Part shown: positions 32,701 to 44,107 of the stretch, piece by piece
How positions within the stretch are numbered: the stretch's first letter is position 1
Layout of the letters: each line of letters begins with the position of its first letter
NCBI GenBank assembly: GCA_964017145.1
Contig: OZ024850.1
Location: 1,899,618-1,963,617 of the forward strand
Source of the DNA: Agrocybe praecox
Taxonomy: Eukaryota; Basidiomycota; Agaricomycetes; Agaricales; Agrocybaceae
Direction of reading: 5' to 3'
DNA length: 64,000 nucleotides
Notes under the pieces: model-generated
The model's database searches: none
Told to the model about the DNA's origin: nothing
The model's input: the letters and a program-made list of their open reading frames with translations, nothing else
Program-made: the position numbers and the translations under genes

Positions 32701-34821
32701 TTCCCAGCCATAACCATGTAAATGCCTACCTGTGAAGCTGATCGGTGATGTTTTCAATATTCTCTGCGGTGAGAGAAACGGGCAAGGTGGTACTGTATTT
32801 AGAGTTTGTATTTTGAAGACTAGTGTGTGTGGATCAGGTTTCAGTGACCAAACTCTGTAAATAACACAAACTTACACATTTTCTATTTCCGCTGTTTTGG
32901 TCTTTATTTCGGTTCTCAGTATGTCCAACGTAGCTCTAGCGTTGGTATCCGTGGTCAAAGATTTCAGTTCGTCGCTGAGCTTCTCGCGCCGTACTTCGAT
33001 CACACGATTTCGATCGGTTATTTCTTCAATGCGCGCTTTGAAATTGTTTGACTTTAAGGTTTCCTCGAAACCTTTCAAACGGAGTGTATCCTGTTCAATA
33101 TCCGCTTGCAAAATAAGAAGTTTGCTTGATACATCCTCTGATTTTTCGAGCCGTGCTTCAATTTCCCTAATCTTGTCTTGTCTTTCAGACTGTCCACAGT
33201 TTTAGTTTATGGCCAAATTCTGAAATTGCTTCTCACGCACTGTTTGTTCCTTGATCCTTTGCCTTTGTGATATAAGGGATTGCCGCTCATGATCCAAAGC
33301 ACGCCATTTGGTGTGATATTCCTCATCCTTAGTCTTGAGCTCACTCTAATTTTTAGAAGTATTTGCGTATATCGTCATCAGTGAGCCGTGGATCCATAAT
33401 TGAAGCACAACACACCTGTAGACTTTCATATTTATAGCGATGGGTACGTTGGACGTTACTAAGTTGGGAAAAAAACTCTGTGACCTTTTCACGCTCCAGA
33501 GGAGAATGATTAAATCCTTTGATCCCATAGGTTTCACATGTTTCGTGAATGGCTTGTTCCCGCGACGCTATGCGTTGTTTTTGCTCCTGCAATCTGGAGG
33601 TCAGCCATCTACAAGATCACTGAATAAGTTATACGGCCTCACCTCAGCCTCACCCGCCAACCGACCCTGTTTAGCCAGCAATTCTTTTTGAGAATTCCGA
33701 ACATTAGAATACTCTTCCTCGAGATCATCCTTCTCCCTCTGTTGTTGTTTGATCTTTTCCATTCGTTGACCAATTGTTTCCTCGAATTGGTTGATTTTCG
33801 TTTCTAGTTCTTCAAGAGTACCCGGTACAGCTTTACATCTGGCTTTGGCGTCGGCCAAGTACGTTGATGCCGTGACTTTACTTTCTTCAAGTTTTTGAAC
33901 CGTCAGGTACATCTCTCGAAACTTTGAATATGATTCGTAGAATTTTCGATTGGATTCAACCAAGGCGTCATATTGTTGTTTACTCTCTTCGTATTCGACC
34001 TCTTTGGAATCGATCAAGGACTTCATGTCAGAGATTCGCTCTTTGAGCTTATCCGCGTGGGCCTTTTCCCGCAAGAGAGACATAAGGCGCTCCTTCTCAG
34101 CTTTCAATTCAGCCACGCGATCTTTCCGTAAGTTTTTAATCGAGTCCAAAGCTTTTGTGTACCTTTTTACTTATGGTTAACGAGTTACAGGTACACTGAT
34201 AAAATAAGATGCACCTTGTAGCCTCAAATATATCATCAAATTTCTTTTTTAGTGCAGCAGGTTCCGCCAGAGGCCAATAGGAATCTTCTTGATGACAAAA
34301 TATGACGTTCTCAAGGACGGCCTTTGAAACACCGAGTAATTGGGGAATCTCCACGTCCATTTCAGCGCATTTGGTGGATATTACACCACGCTGTAAAAGG
34401 TGTTAGAGAGAGAGAATGTTACCAGGATACCACGCACCTTTCCCCCTTTCTCCACGTTACTATCAGCCAACGCGAGGATACTCTCGAGTGTTTTCATGGT
34501 CAATCCAGTCTTCTTAACGGTGACACTCAGGTTTCTCACAGCGAGCATTTTTGTGCCATTAGCAGCGTGGAACCGAAGTTTAACTTGCGCCTTAACTTCC
34601 TTTTCGTTGGCCATTTTGGGGTCATGGATGAAGGCTCCTCCACGGGTATTAGCAGGTTGATCTCCAGTCGTCGCATACTTTAAGCATTCAATGATTGTTG
34701 TCTTCCCACTGCCGTTGTGGCCTACAATCACCGTGACTGGTGAAAAAAATTCGATTACAGATATCTGCTTGTCGTCAAAAGAGCGAATCCCTCGAATGGC
34801 GAGCTTGTTTAAGTGAGCCAT
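29743..34821 (-). CDS. RAD50: DNA double-strand-break repair ATPase Rad50 (MRN/MRX complex)
   Basis: Rad50 tethers DNA ends with Mre11 and Nbs1/Xrs2 in the nucleus. The frame begins [15 protein letters not shown]. Walker A is [21 protein letters not shown], the Q-loop region is [18 protein letters not shown], and both halves are separated by some 900 residues of coiled coil rich in E, K, L, Q and R. The zinc hook lies midway ([14 protein letters not shown], about 32260). The ABC signature is [20 protein letters not shown], with Walker [14 protein letters not shown] and the D-loop and His-switch segment [11 protein letters not shown]. The end is [13 protein letters not shown], which needs a weak TG|GTTTGG donor at the last intron. 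Many short introns (50-80 nt) interrupt the coil. It is divergent from the mitochondrial uL29m gene, sharing only about 250 bp. Confidence 0.97.
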
Positions 34822-35075
34822 GAGGAAGATGGACGCCTTGACTGTGATACACTAGAGCAAGGAGTTTGTGGGACAGTACAGAATGTTGTCTTCCCAGAAA
34901 GCCTGGGATGACACTTGACAGAAGGTCAAGGCGCGTAAGTACTCCTGCTTAATAAACGCGTCGGTGTCGCATCAGTGTTTGTCAAACTCGTGTCAGCCAA
35001 ACAATAAGTAATTATTGACTATGGTCATGGCCTATACACTACGGGGAATTTTACGTCTAGTGGTCTTTCTTCCCG
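34822..35075. promoter_or_regulatory. Bidirectional promoter of RAD50 and uL29m, with an ACGCGT box
   Basis: Only 254 bp separate the two divergent ATGs. ACGCGT at 34956-34961 matches the MluI cell-cycle box bound by MBF in fungi, which drives G1/S expression of DNA replication and repair genes. The match fits RAD50, but a 6-mer alone is weak evidence. Confidence 0.45.
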
Positions 35076-35887
35076 ATGTTGTCACTCTCCAGAAATGCTT
35101 CCAAGAAACTATCAAGGCCTTTAATACGCTCATTTGCCCAAGTTGTACCCCCCACCGCCAACTCTAGGCTGAATCCCTCCGCTGGTCCTTCGAAGTCACG
35201 AAAGAGGTCGTCACCAGTTTCTCCCAAATCCCCAGCCCCCCTGCCGACCGAAAAGGTCCCTGTTAGAGAAGACCATGGACTATATGCTTTCTTCAGGAAA
35301 AAATCTGACCACGAAAATCGTGTTGGGGAGGACAAATACGATGTGGTTGAATCTCCGGAGGCTGGACAGCTAATAACTGGTGCGTTCGCTTCGACGCGTT
35401 GTTGCTTTCATTTTGTTGAATAATGCATCAGGGCGGGCTTGGGAAGCCTCGGAACTACGCAACAAGAGCTTCTTGGACTTGCATACTCTCTGGTACATAG
35501 CGTTGAGGGAGAAAAACCTGTTAGCTACTCAGAAAGAAGAAGCAAGGAGAATGGGTGTTTCTCATACTGACCTACAGGTACCAATGGCCAAAGTTCGAAA
35601 CGTGAGTAGGCTCGGGTCATTCCCCTCACAGCAGCACGCCTCTGATACTTTTCCAGTGCAAGAAAACAATGGCGCGTATCAAATTGGTTCTGAACGAACG
35701 CCGCCTTGCATATGAAGGCGCCAGAAAAATAGCTGAAGAGCAAGCGGCCCAGCAGTTAGAAGACTTAACTTTCGCCACTTTCGATGATATCGATTCCGAG
35801 ATTTTGAGGCACCAACTCGGGGATAAAAAATCTGTGAATTCTTCGCAAAACGAGAAGATCCCCCAGACTGATTCATCCAGCTCGTAA
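35076..35887 (+). CDS. MRPL4: Mitochondrial large-subunit ribosomal protein uL29m (MRPL4/MRPL47)
   Basis: Structural protein of the mitochondrial large ribosomal subunit near the polypeptide exit. Three exons (35076-35379, 35432-35601, 35657-35887) give 234 residues. The N-terminus is basic and Ser-rich (a presequence: [19 protein letters not shown]). The family core begins [18 protein letters not shown], continues [21 protein letters not shown] and ends with [15 protein letters not shown], matching yeast Mrpl4 and human MRPL47. The C-terminal 60 residues are acidic and Ser-rich and probably disordered. The gene is head-to-head with RAD50 and tail-to-tail with SDHAF1, with 56 bp between the stops. 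Confidence 0.92.
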
Positions 35888-35943
35888 TTAACATTAACTC
35901 GTAAACCTAATAGTATATCTGTTTTCTTTTTTGGATTGATACG

Positions 35944-36283
35944 TCATTTTCGAAAGTCAGGCTGTGTTTTATTCCAGTCCACCATTCCCTGGGATACAAA
36001 ACAATCTTTCACTCCCGCATCCTCGTACTGTTCTATCTGCCTTGTTCCTTTGCGTAGAAGATGCTCGATAAAGCTGACATTTCGGGGAGACACTTTGGAG
36101 GCATTTGTGCGGAATTCATGTCGTATAAACAGTCGAAATTTAGGACGAACGGGTTCTGGCTTGGTCCTAACCATTCTCAGTGCCCTAATGACGCGTCCAC
36201 TTTTTGCTAATGCCATAGGTTATGAGGACGACGCACCTGCGATATAGATGCAGAACCTCTTTCTGTAAGCCGGACTTCGCCAT
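35944..36283 (-). CDS. SDHAF1: Succinate dehydrogenase assembly factor 1, LYR protein (Sdh6)
   Basis: Chaperones the iron-sulfur subunit of complex II in the mitochondrial matrix. Two exons (36283-36237, 36184-35944) give 95 residues, the usual size. The 47-nt first exon encodes MAKSGLQKEVLHLYR and carries the LYR motif. After a 52-nt intron the protein continues RALRMVRTKPEPVRPKF, IRHEFR, SPRNVSFIEHLLRKGTRQIEQY and AGVKD, all as expected for Sdh6. An open-frame scan instead starts at an ATG inside the intron (36216) and would lose the LYR motif. The splice model (AG|GTGCGT ... CATTAG|G) is phase-consistent. It converges with the uL29m gene. Confidence 0.9.
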
Positions 36284-36639
36284 TGATGTGGTCGGAAATA
36301 AGGAAATTGTTGCCGGTTGTTGTCACTCTAGAAGCTTGACTTTCCATTTCCATTTCCTATCCTACAGCCTTTTGTAATGTGCGCTCTGCAGCCTTCCTTC
36401 CATAATTTGTGTCCTGCATGTTTCTGTCGTGAGATCCTTACCGTCCATGCGTGTCGCTATGTCATTTTTCATATAATGTCGTTAATGTGGAGCTTCATCA
36501 TAACACATGAATTTTGGCCTTGGACTTTCCCACTCGTCATTGCAGTCTAGGTCGCCTTTAGTAGGCCTTTTAGGCATGAAGAGACATGTTAAGACGCTTC
36601 TGACTGAAGATCTTTCTACTGTCCCTTTCTCTCTTCGTC
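36284..36639. other. Divergent intergenic region SDHAF1 / surface protein
   Basis: About 355 bp with TC-rich tracts (for example near 36610) close to the plus-strand start. It presumably serves both promoters. Nothing else is seen. Confidence 0.35.
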
Positions 36640-37867
36640 ATGGCCTATTCTACTACTGTATTGATTGACGATCAAGATACCGATATCCTATACGTATGTC
36701 CTACTTTGCATCAGCATGTCGGAGGCTCGAGTTACAACGGCACTTGGTCTACTCCAACAAGCGATGAATGCGACAAAGGGTGGTTTGAGTACACTTTCTA
36801 TGGTGCGTTCATGTCGCGCGTTGCGAACAATCACTTACTCTGGCCCATGCAGGAACTGGAATTCACGTACAAGCTGCGGTCGGCTCTGGAGCAGAATATT
36901 CGGTTAAGATTGATGATGGAGAATTTGCCATTCAATCTGGCTCTGGACGCTATGATTCCCCTAGCTTACCGGATGGAAAGCACACTATCAGCTACGCTAC
37001 AGGGACTCAGAAAACCATGCCGTTCTTCGATTATATGACAGTTACCCCTGGTCTTTCTACTTATCTTTCTGGGAAAACGCTTGTGGTGGATGATTCAGAC
37101 AATGTCATCGTGTACACTGGCAGCTGGTCAAAATCCCCCGCTTCTCCTCTTACCTTCGATTTCTCGAATCCCCCGTATCATGACACGACTCACTGGAGTT
37201 CATCCATCGGTGATTCTTTGACCTTCCAGTTCATAGGTTTGTTTTCTGTGATTAGACCTGGGGTATATCCAGAGTTCTTATGATCATATGTCTATTTTAG
37301 GCTCTTCTATTGCGGTCTTCGGAATCGCAAGTAATATCTCATCCGAGGGAAATATCTCAGCAAACTATACTTTGGACGGGGTGTCGAAAATACAGAGCAT
37401 CCCCAAGGGAACACTAGATTCTGTACCCATGGTCAACTTATTTCAAGCTGATGTCCAGCCGGGATCTCATATTCTTATTATCAATATCACCGACATTGCT
37501 GCGCCTCGAGCACTTGGAATTGATTTCTTCACCTACGAGGCATCTTTCGACAGTATACCCTCCGTTCCTCCTACTTCGTCTTCTTCAGCCAGCAAAGACG
37601 TTGGAAGCTTTGGTCTCGGTCCTAAGATTGGAATTATCCTTGGCATCTTTGCTGGGATAGCTCTGGTTGGCATTGTAGTCATGATGATTGTTGGACGTCG
37701 CTCTGCTGGTTGGCAGGCTTCCCGGACAAAGCGCATCCCAATAAATTATCCAGAATCCCACACAAAAAGCTGTAAGTCAACTATTACACAACTCGGCCAA
37801 ATAATATTGAACACTGTCCCGTTTAGATGAATCCAAGGACTCACAATCTGAAATTGTCAAGATGTAA
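36640..37867 (+). CDS. Single-pass surface protein with two galactose-binding-like modules
   Basis: Four exons (36640-36802, 36853-37236, 37301-37771, 37827-37867) give 352 residues. Two modules of about 115-130 residues share one pattern: an opening DDQDTDILY or DDSDNVIVY, a central Trp and Thr/His, a strand ending in F.F.G (YTFYGTGI, FQFIGSSI), an S-[VN]-x-x-D-G turn and a closing LPDGKHTI or VQPGSHIL. This layout recurs in many basidiomycete membrane proteins and resembles a jelly-roll carbohydrate-binding fold. I infer the fold and have not recognised a named domain. A Ser-rich stalk, a helix IGIILGIFAGIALVGIVVMMIVG and the basic stop GRR follow, then a 45-residue cytosolic tail. No signal peptide precedes the first module, so an upstream exon may be missing. 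Confidence 0.7.
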
Positions 37868-38980
37868 TTCTCCTTCCCCGCAATCATCTGTAATGTGAAT
37901 CTCTTCAAGTTATGCACCTGCTGATCATGTCTTCGTACTATACCGATCCGGAAAGATGTCGAGTTTCTTCCGGAATTTCTGACCTCCTCGAGACGGACTA
38001 AATTCTACCACGTGGCTGTGCTTATTACGAGCGAGATGAACTGTTCAGTCATACTCCGATTTCTAAGGTGGGATCGCAGAACATGACCAGCAAAAATCAA
38101 AGCTCGCGTACGCAACCCTTGAAGTTGTTCTATGCCTTTCCGTTACCCCCCTGGAGCACTGCTCACCAGTTACTTTCATTTACGACAATCAATGTCTGGG
38201 AACGTGTCGATGATGTGTGAAGGTGTTCCATGAAGTTATAGTTGGTAGAAGTTGCGGTGAGAATGAATCGCTGATTCATGTGAGGTACGAAGTTAAGAAT
38301 CTCGAGGACATGGTTCCTACAACTGGCCAAGTCATACAATACATATTTTGAAATAGAGATCATCAATGATTCGATCTTCTATTCTACATGACGCGGTACT
38401 TATTCAGTGCGAGGATGATTATTGACCACTGGCAGTAAGTTGGCAGTAAGTGATATTTGTCCCCAAGTTCAACAAGCCTTGAAACAAGTCCAGCGTTGTT
38501 AAAATCAGAGTAGAACAGCACTCCGTGGCTTCTCAAAACTTGTGCAGATCATCATCAAAAAAAATCCATTGAGACAAACCTTTCGTATTACTATCGAAGA
38601 ACATATCTTACTACTCTTATTGGTCAACTTTTCAACTCACAAACTTAGAATTTATTGAACACCACCCCAGTGCGGGCCGGCGGTGCCGATCCACATGCAA
38701 GGGTTCGCTGCTCTGTTCGCCTTCCCAACTTTGTAGATCTAAAATTGAGGATAAACTCCAGCGGATACGCAAGTAGACTTTCAATGCGAATTTTTGGGGT
38801 TTGAAAAAATTCAGAAGACATAGCAAATATTTCAACGCTTTGGTGGCCATTACGTAACTTGACGCTGACAGGGCCGGGAGGTGTGCACGGGAAATTTCCG
38901 AGTCATCAGGACTTTCATCCCTGATTCAACCAAACCTCCACAATAATTAGTACCTTTAGATTCTCCGCTATACTTCCGAC
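37868..38980. other. Intergenic, no gene supported
   Basis: About 1.1 kb between two plus-strand genes. The minus-strand frames at 38163-38366 and 38632-38850 are short and without motifs. A small direct repeat (GGCAGTAAGT twice) occurs near 38430-38450. Confidence 0.4.
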
Positions 38981-40179
38981 ATGAAGATTAGAAATGCAGC
39001 CTTGAGGTCCCAATTTATTAAACCATCATCCATCTATAAACCCCATCCAACATGTCGACAACGGTATCTCTCAACCGACGTGTCTGCTGGGCCAAGTGAC
39101 CCCCACACGTATTGCAGGGACTTCGTCCGACAACATGACTACGACTCGTTTATGACATCCTACTTCTACCCTCGTTACGCAAGAAACGGTTTCTTCGCGA
39201 TCAAGGCATTTTCTGTGGGTTGCTCGTCTTGCAGCAGGATTACAAAGTTGAATTATCGTATCGGATAGGTGGAGCTTGCAATGGTGCAAGATAACGTGTC
39301 GAACGCGATGATTGGGAGGATGAGGATGCAATTTTGGAGAGACGCCGTCAAGGGAATCAAAGAGGCGCGTATCTAATTTTGTTGACGCGAGCCCGTTACT
39401 TACCGCTGTTATGACACAGGGTACGCCGCCAAAACACCCAATTGCCTTGGCTCTCTACGAGACCTCCAAAACTGCAAAAATATCCACCTATCATCTCAAA
39501 CGTATCGTGGATGCCAGAGTAAGTTGGGATAAAACCATTTATGCGTAAATTCTAATTTTGTGTGTTAGGACGCAGAATTGCAAACTTTATCGCACCTTAC
39601 AATAGACTCCTTGACATCCCATGCAGAGTCGACGTCAAGCACTGTACTTTACCTCTTACTATCACTGCTGTCCCTACCTTCTTCAACACTTTCACATGCA
39701 GCCTCTCATCTCGGCGTAGCTCAAACTTATTCCACGCTTCTGCGAGCCCTGCCCTTTCATGCAAAACATGGCCGAATGGCGATCCCTGCGGAAATTACGG
39801 CCAAACATGGAGTTAGCCAAGAGGACGTGTTTCGACATGGACCTGAGGCACACGGAATTGAGGATGCGGTTTTCAAGTTTGCCACCCATGCGCATGATCA
39901 ACTGAGCACGGCTCGCGAGGAACTATTGAAAGCCGAAGGGTCGAATGGACGTATACCCAGTGAAGCGATGCCAATATTTCTGGCTGGCGTAAGTGTGATA
40001 GTTCGTTATGCAGAGACCGTGAATAATTCGGCATTTGTCTCTTCTTTCAGGTACCAGTGCAGAATTATTTGAAGCGCCTGGAGAAGTCCGGATTCGATGC
40101 CTTCGACCCAAAATTGCAAGTCAGAGACGGATTGCTTGCATGGCAGATGTGGAGGAGCTTCTACAAAAAGCAATTTTAA
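38981..40179 (+). CDS. NDUFAF6: Complex I assembly factor NDUFAF6 (squalene/phytoene synthase-like)
   Basis: A mitochondrial squalene/phytoene-synthase homologue needed for early assembly of NADH dehydrogenase. Five exons join in phase: 38981-39214, 39269-39364, 39420 to about 39520, then DAELQTL onward, and a final exon beginning VPVQNYLKRL. The presequence is basic. Family motifs are YFYPRYARNGFFAIKAFSVELAMV, RMRMQFWRDAVKG, the HPIALAL segment, SHLGVAQTYSTLLRALPFH, DVFRHG and PVQNYLKRLEKSGFDAF. The Asp-rich prenyl-diphosphate motifs of true synthases are absent, as is normal for NDUFAF6. The second intron must use a GC donor (GAG|GCGCGT ... CACAG|GGT), since the only nearby GT breaks the frame. 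Confidence 0.9.
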
Positions 40180-40440
40180 GTGATAATTAGTTAATTTCCG
40201 CATTTGGTAGCCAAATACCTAAAATAATTTAGCACCCATCCCAATCTGGATCTGAAAACCGTCCCTTGTCCGTTTCCACCACCACCATCGCTTCCACCTA
40301 CAACTCTTGCTTTTTTCCATTCATCTTACTCGCCGTCGATCCTATCCCCTTCCCTTCCCTCCATCCTCCTCCTCGTCGTCCTTCTCGGCGGTCTAACACC
40401 GCCCTGCCTGCTTGTTGCCTTGAGGAGTTTCTCCCGGGCA

Positions 40441-43400
40441 ATGGAGCGTCTCTGTGGTAAGTCATTGTTCTTTTTTCGCCTTGTCATTACTCATTTTCTT
40501 TTGATAATGACAGATGAAGTTCTTCAGCTTGTTTTCTATGAACTGCCTGATCCGGGAGCGTTGACCATGGTGTCGCAACGCCTGCATCGTTTCTCTCAAG
40601 ACCCTTATGTCAGAGCGCACTACTTTCTCAATCATTATGGACCAGTTCAGGCCGTCTATCACGCAATGGGTCGAGGGAAACTGGTCACTGAGAGGGTCCT
40701 TGATGTGGGTCGCACTGCATCTTTCCGTGTTGCCCCACGCCATGTCTGACTTTTCTCACCATCACTTCTTAAACTGCAGATTCTCCTAAGTAGCGGTGCT
40801 CATCTCTCTCGGTATCTGACGCAAGTTGCCATACACCATTACTTCTTCACCCAATCGCACTTTATAAAAACGACATGGGTTCGCGAAGTTCCTCTCAAAG
40901 TCTTTGCGCATTTCTTGTCATTAGCTGAGGAGAGGTACGGCGAAATTCCGCGGGGAAAGGTATGTTTGTCCGTACTGATATATTCCATGTATTTGTCCGA
41001 GCGCGTTTGTAGGGAGACGACGACGGATCCATTTTCAGCATCTTCCTGAAAGAAAGTAGGCTCCCCGCGCAAATGAAATCCATCACTTGGGAAACAATTA
41101 AGAGTCTGATGGAAACATACAATGTACGCCCGCTTACTGATCGGTCGTCTTTTCCAATCGCCTTGTCATTCATATATCTTGTAGTTTATTCCTTTCTGTG
41201 ATAGGGTAAGCGCATATATGCGCCTCGTTTTCAACGTAAATTAATGGCTTAGCGAAATAGGATCCTATCATGGCGCAGTTCCCTCTGGTACTGGCCATTG
41301 AACCGCGGTTACTTCCATATGCCGTTGCAAATGGTTTTTTGCTCAACTATAAAGTATTAACAATATTTGTCATGCCCAGGCAATGTCTGATTCACATGTC
41401 CACCTTAGTATCGGGACTTCGTTTTCCGCAAGATGTTTGAACGTCCGTCGCCATCTAGCGACGTGGATGCAGAAGACATTTTTGATAACGTGAGGGTGCT
41501 CTGTAATCTGGATCCTGCGTGCGTCATATCGTCCACTTTGTCTCGAACACCTCACTGACATCATTTCAACAGCATGTTTGTGACACGAACAGTTGCAGCG
41601 GAGGTTTGTATGGAAGCAAAATCCAATGAAGTTGGGTACGCTGCTCTCAAGCAGTTGGACAAAACCGGTCATCTTCGGTTTGAATTATCGTGAGCACCTA
41701 GTTTAAATCAACACGGTTGCAACAGTGCATTCTAATACGGCTTCAAGAACACTTGTTGAGGATCTGCTTGGGGTACTTCGACTTGCATTGCTCAACATAA
41801 TGCATTCATTAACGTTCATTGTTAAATATAGACGTTCCTTACTACGCGATCGATATGTAATACCAGCACCGGAGATGTTATACTCCACCTGTTTGGCGAT
41901 TTCCCTTCCGGGAACGTGTCAGTTCGCCTGGTCATATTAGTCGTGGTTTTTCTTCAGGCAGAAAACATGCACTGGACAGCAACGACGATTCGTACAAAAT
42001 TTGAAGCTCTCGGTCTGGGGCCTATGACAAGAAAGGACATTGTCAACGTGCTCGTCAATCCTTTCATTGAAAAATACAATCATGTAAAGGACTACGCTTT
42101 GCGAGAAGTTGACATGAGCGGCGACGGGTCAAAAGGGATGTCGCATGACGAATTTGAGGAATTGGTAGAAGAAGTTGCGATTAGATGCTTGGAAATTGCG
42201 TCCAAGGTATTCTCAAAGTGTTTTGTGACAATGTCTGGTCTCTCATCGTATTGCAGGGCAAACTTCTCAAGCGCTTCTTTGACGCATATCCGAAATTGAA
42301 AGATAAAGTCGGACCTATGATATTGCGGACGTATCAGATAGGTTTGGAGGACCTCCCCTCTTGGGAGGATACGGGGGTAAATTTATTGTATACTGCGCCT
42401 CTGTGCCGTGATTTCGGGCGTTATGGGGTGGGCGAAGTACATTCACCCGAAAGTCTGGAACCGGAAAACTGTAAACAAGAGTCTGCTGAAAACCCAATAT
42501 CCGACGAGAGACCGGATGACAACATTTCAAATAGTGGGACGGTGACTGACATGACGTCTGATTTGGTGGGTTGCGGGCTATATCCCATTCTATTTAGCCC
42601 TTCCTCACTCTCTATGGTTAGGGTGAGATCACGCAGGAAACACTGTCAGCAATGATACGCCATGACGAAATCGCACCAGTTCGTTCTCGAAGAAGGATCT
42701 TGTATTCATACGGACCATCCGATACTTCTTGCAAGTTGAAATATCCCGTTGGTTAGTTTTTTTCTCAGTTTCTTTGTTGTGTTATGGCATGCATTCTAAT
42801 CTCTGGATAATAGATCCTACACCAGTTGGCAAATGGGCCATAAGTGTATTCGGTGCACGAAGCGCTGTGCTTGCTGTTTTCATGACGCACGCGATATTGA
42901 ATGATAATTGCGGAGTGAGTGTTCCTGGACTGGTGTACATATGCACGACATGAAAGTCTAACAACTCTTCATCTTTCAGATGCTGCACCATTATTCTATG
43001 TACAACGATGGGTCCCACCCTTTGAATACAATATCGTCATCAAGCCGAGTCCCTGTAACATTCAAACACTTCCAGTTACTTGCACGTCTTGGTCGGGCAC
43101 CTGTATGTAATCTTATTTCTCTGCATGTTTCCTTTGTTTGAGAAATTTGTTAGAATTTCTACATCTGGCACGAGATTGGAGAAGGCGCCGCCCAGTTCTA
43201 CATGGACGAAAGTGATTACATTTCGAAGCATGATATGGGCAGAAGTATGCTCCCGAAGAGAGTTAAGGTTGAGGCCCCACAACCCAAAGTTCTTTCTTCC
43301 TCGCCTCCGACTCCTTCTACTCGTGGAAAGAAGCGACCGAGAAGGACGGCAGCAGCGTCGGTCCGGTCCTACGCTGTACCTGATTCTGACGACGATGCCA

Positions 43401-43863
43401 TTGCCCAAAGCGACAATCCGATGGAAGATCAAGAAGGCAAGAAGGTTATCGGGGAAAGTAGCTTACAGTTGTGGATCAAGCACCTCAGTTTATTATTGAA
43501 AACTGAGACACGTAATGTAAGGTTTTTTTTTTGTTTTTTGAATTTTTACTAGCGACGCTAATGGCAACGAAAGTACAACCAAAGGAGGAAACGGCTTGAG
43601 AAAGCAGCAGGGCCTGAAGCGAAAATTAGAGTCAATAAGGTAAGCTTCCATCGCGAGCATACCGCTTGAGTTGTTCTGATGACGTGCGTCTATTTCACTA
43701 GAACGAATTTATCAAATCAGTAGCGACAAACTTGCGTGCACTGCGGCGTAAGGATGCAGATACCTGCGCCAAATATTATTATGACGGTGCAGGTGAAGAC
43801 TATTCTGAAGACGCCGATGACGCAGATTACATGTCGAAGCGGAAGAAACGCAAATTTGTTTAG
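40441..43863 (+). CDS. Large F-box-like protein of unknown function
   Basis: More than a dozen exons join into about 800 residues. Exon 1 is only 16 nt (MERLC plus one base). The N-terminus looks like an F-box: DEVLQLVFYELPDPGALTMVSQRLHRFSQDP, followed by a helical region. Further on are FDNVRVLCNLDPAMF, an acidic loop DMSGDGSKG, a segment rich in His and aromatic residues (LNDNCGMLHHYSMYNDG, APNFYIWHEIGEGAAQFY) and a basic C-terminus with NLS-like GKKRPRR and SKRKKRK. I do not recognise the middle and C-terminal domains. If the F-box is real it would bind Skp1 in an SCF ubiquitin ligase. The nuclear signals suggest a nuclear substrate. The intron-by-intron structure is approximate, and the splice near 43550-43580 (..CGAAAG|TACAAC) is the least certain. 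Confidence 0.6.
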
Positions 43864-44107
43864 GTTGTGTTGATGTCGGTTGGTCGGCCAGGTTTCTTTT
43901 AGTTGCTCATTTTTTGTTGGACTGTTCAGACTATCCTTTCTGGGGTTCTAGCATTCATTGTTGTATCATTAAACACACATACATGTAACACCACGCATTG
44001 TTGAATCGTAACTTTAATAGATGTATCTATGAAGTCTTCGAATGGGACAACGAAAAAGTACGATTCTAGAGAATAATAATTACAAGATATGACCCCCCTG
44101 TAGATTT
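43864..44107. other. Convergent 3' region
   Basis: About 240 bp, AT-rich, between the stops of the F-box-like gene and the MFS gene. It probably holds both poly(A) sites. Confidence 0.35.

Noticed and set aside
35936..36247. 103-codon plus-strand frame
   Set aside because: Antisense shadow of the SDHAF1 gene, whose minus-strand product is clearly recognisable.
42100..42150. EF-hand-like loop DMSGDGSKGMSHDEF in the F-box-like protein
   Set aside because: Position 12 of the loop is His rather than Glu/Asp and spacing is irregular. A calcium site cannot be supported.
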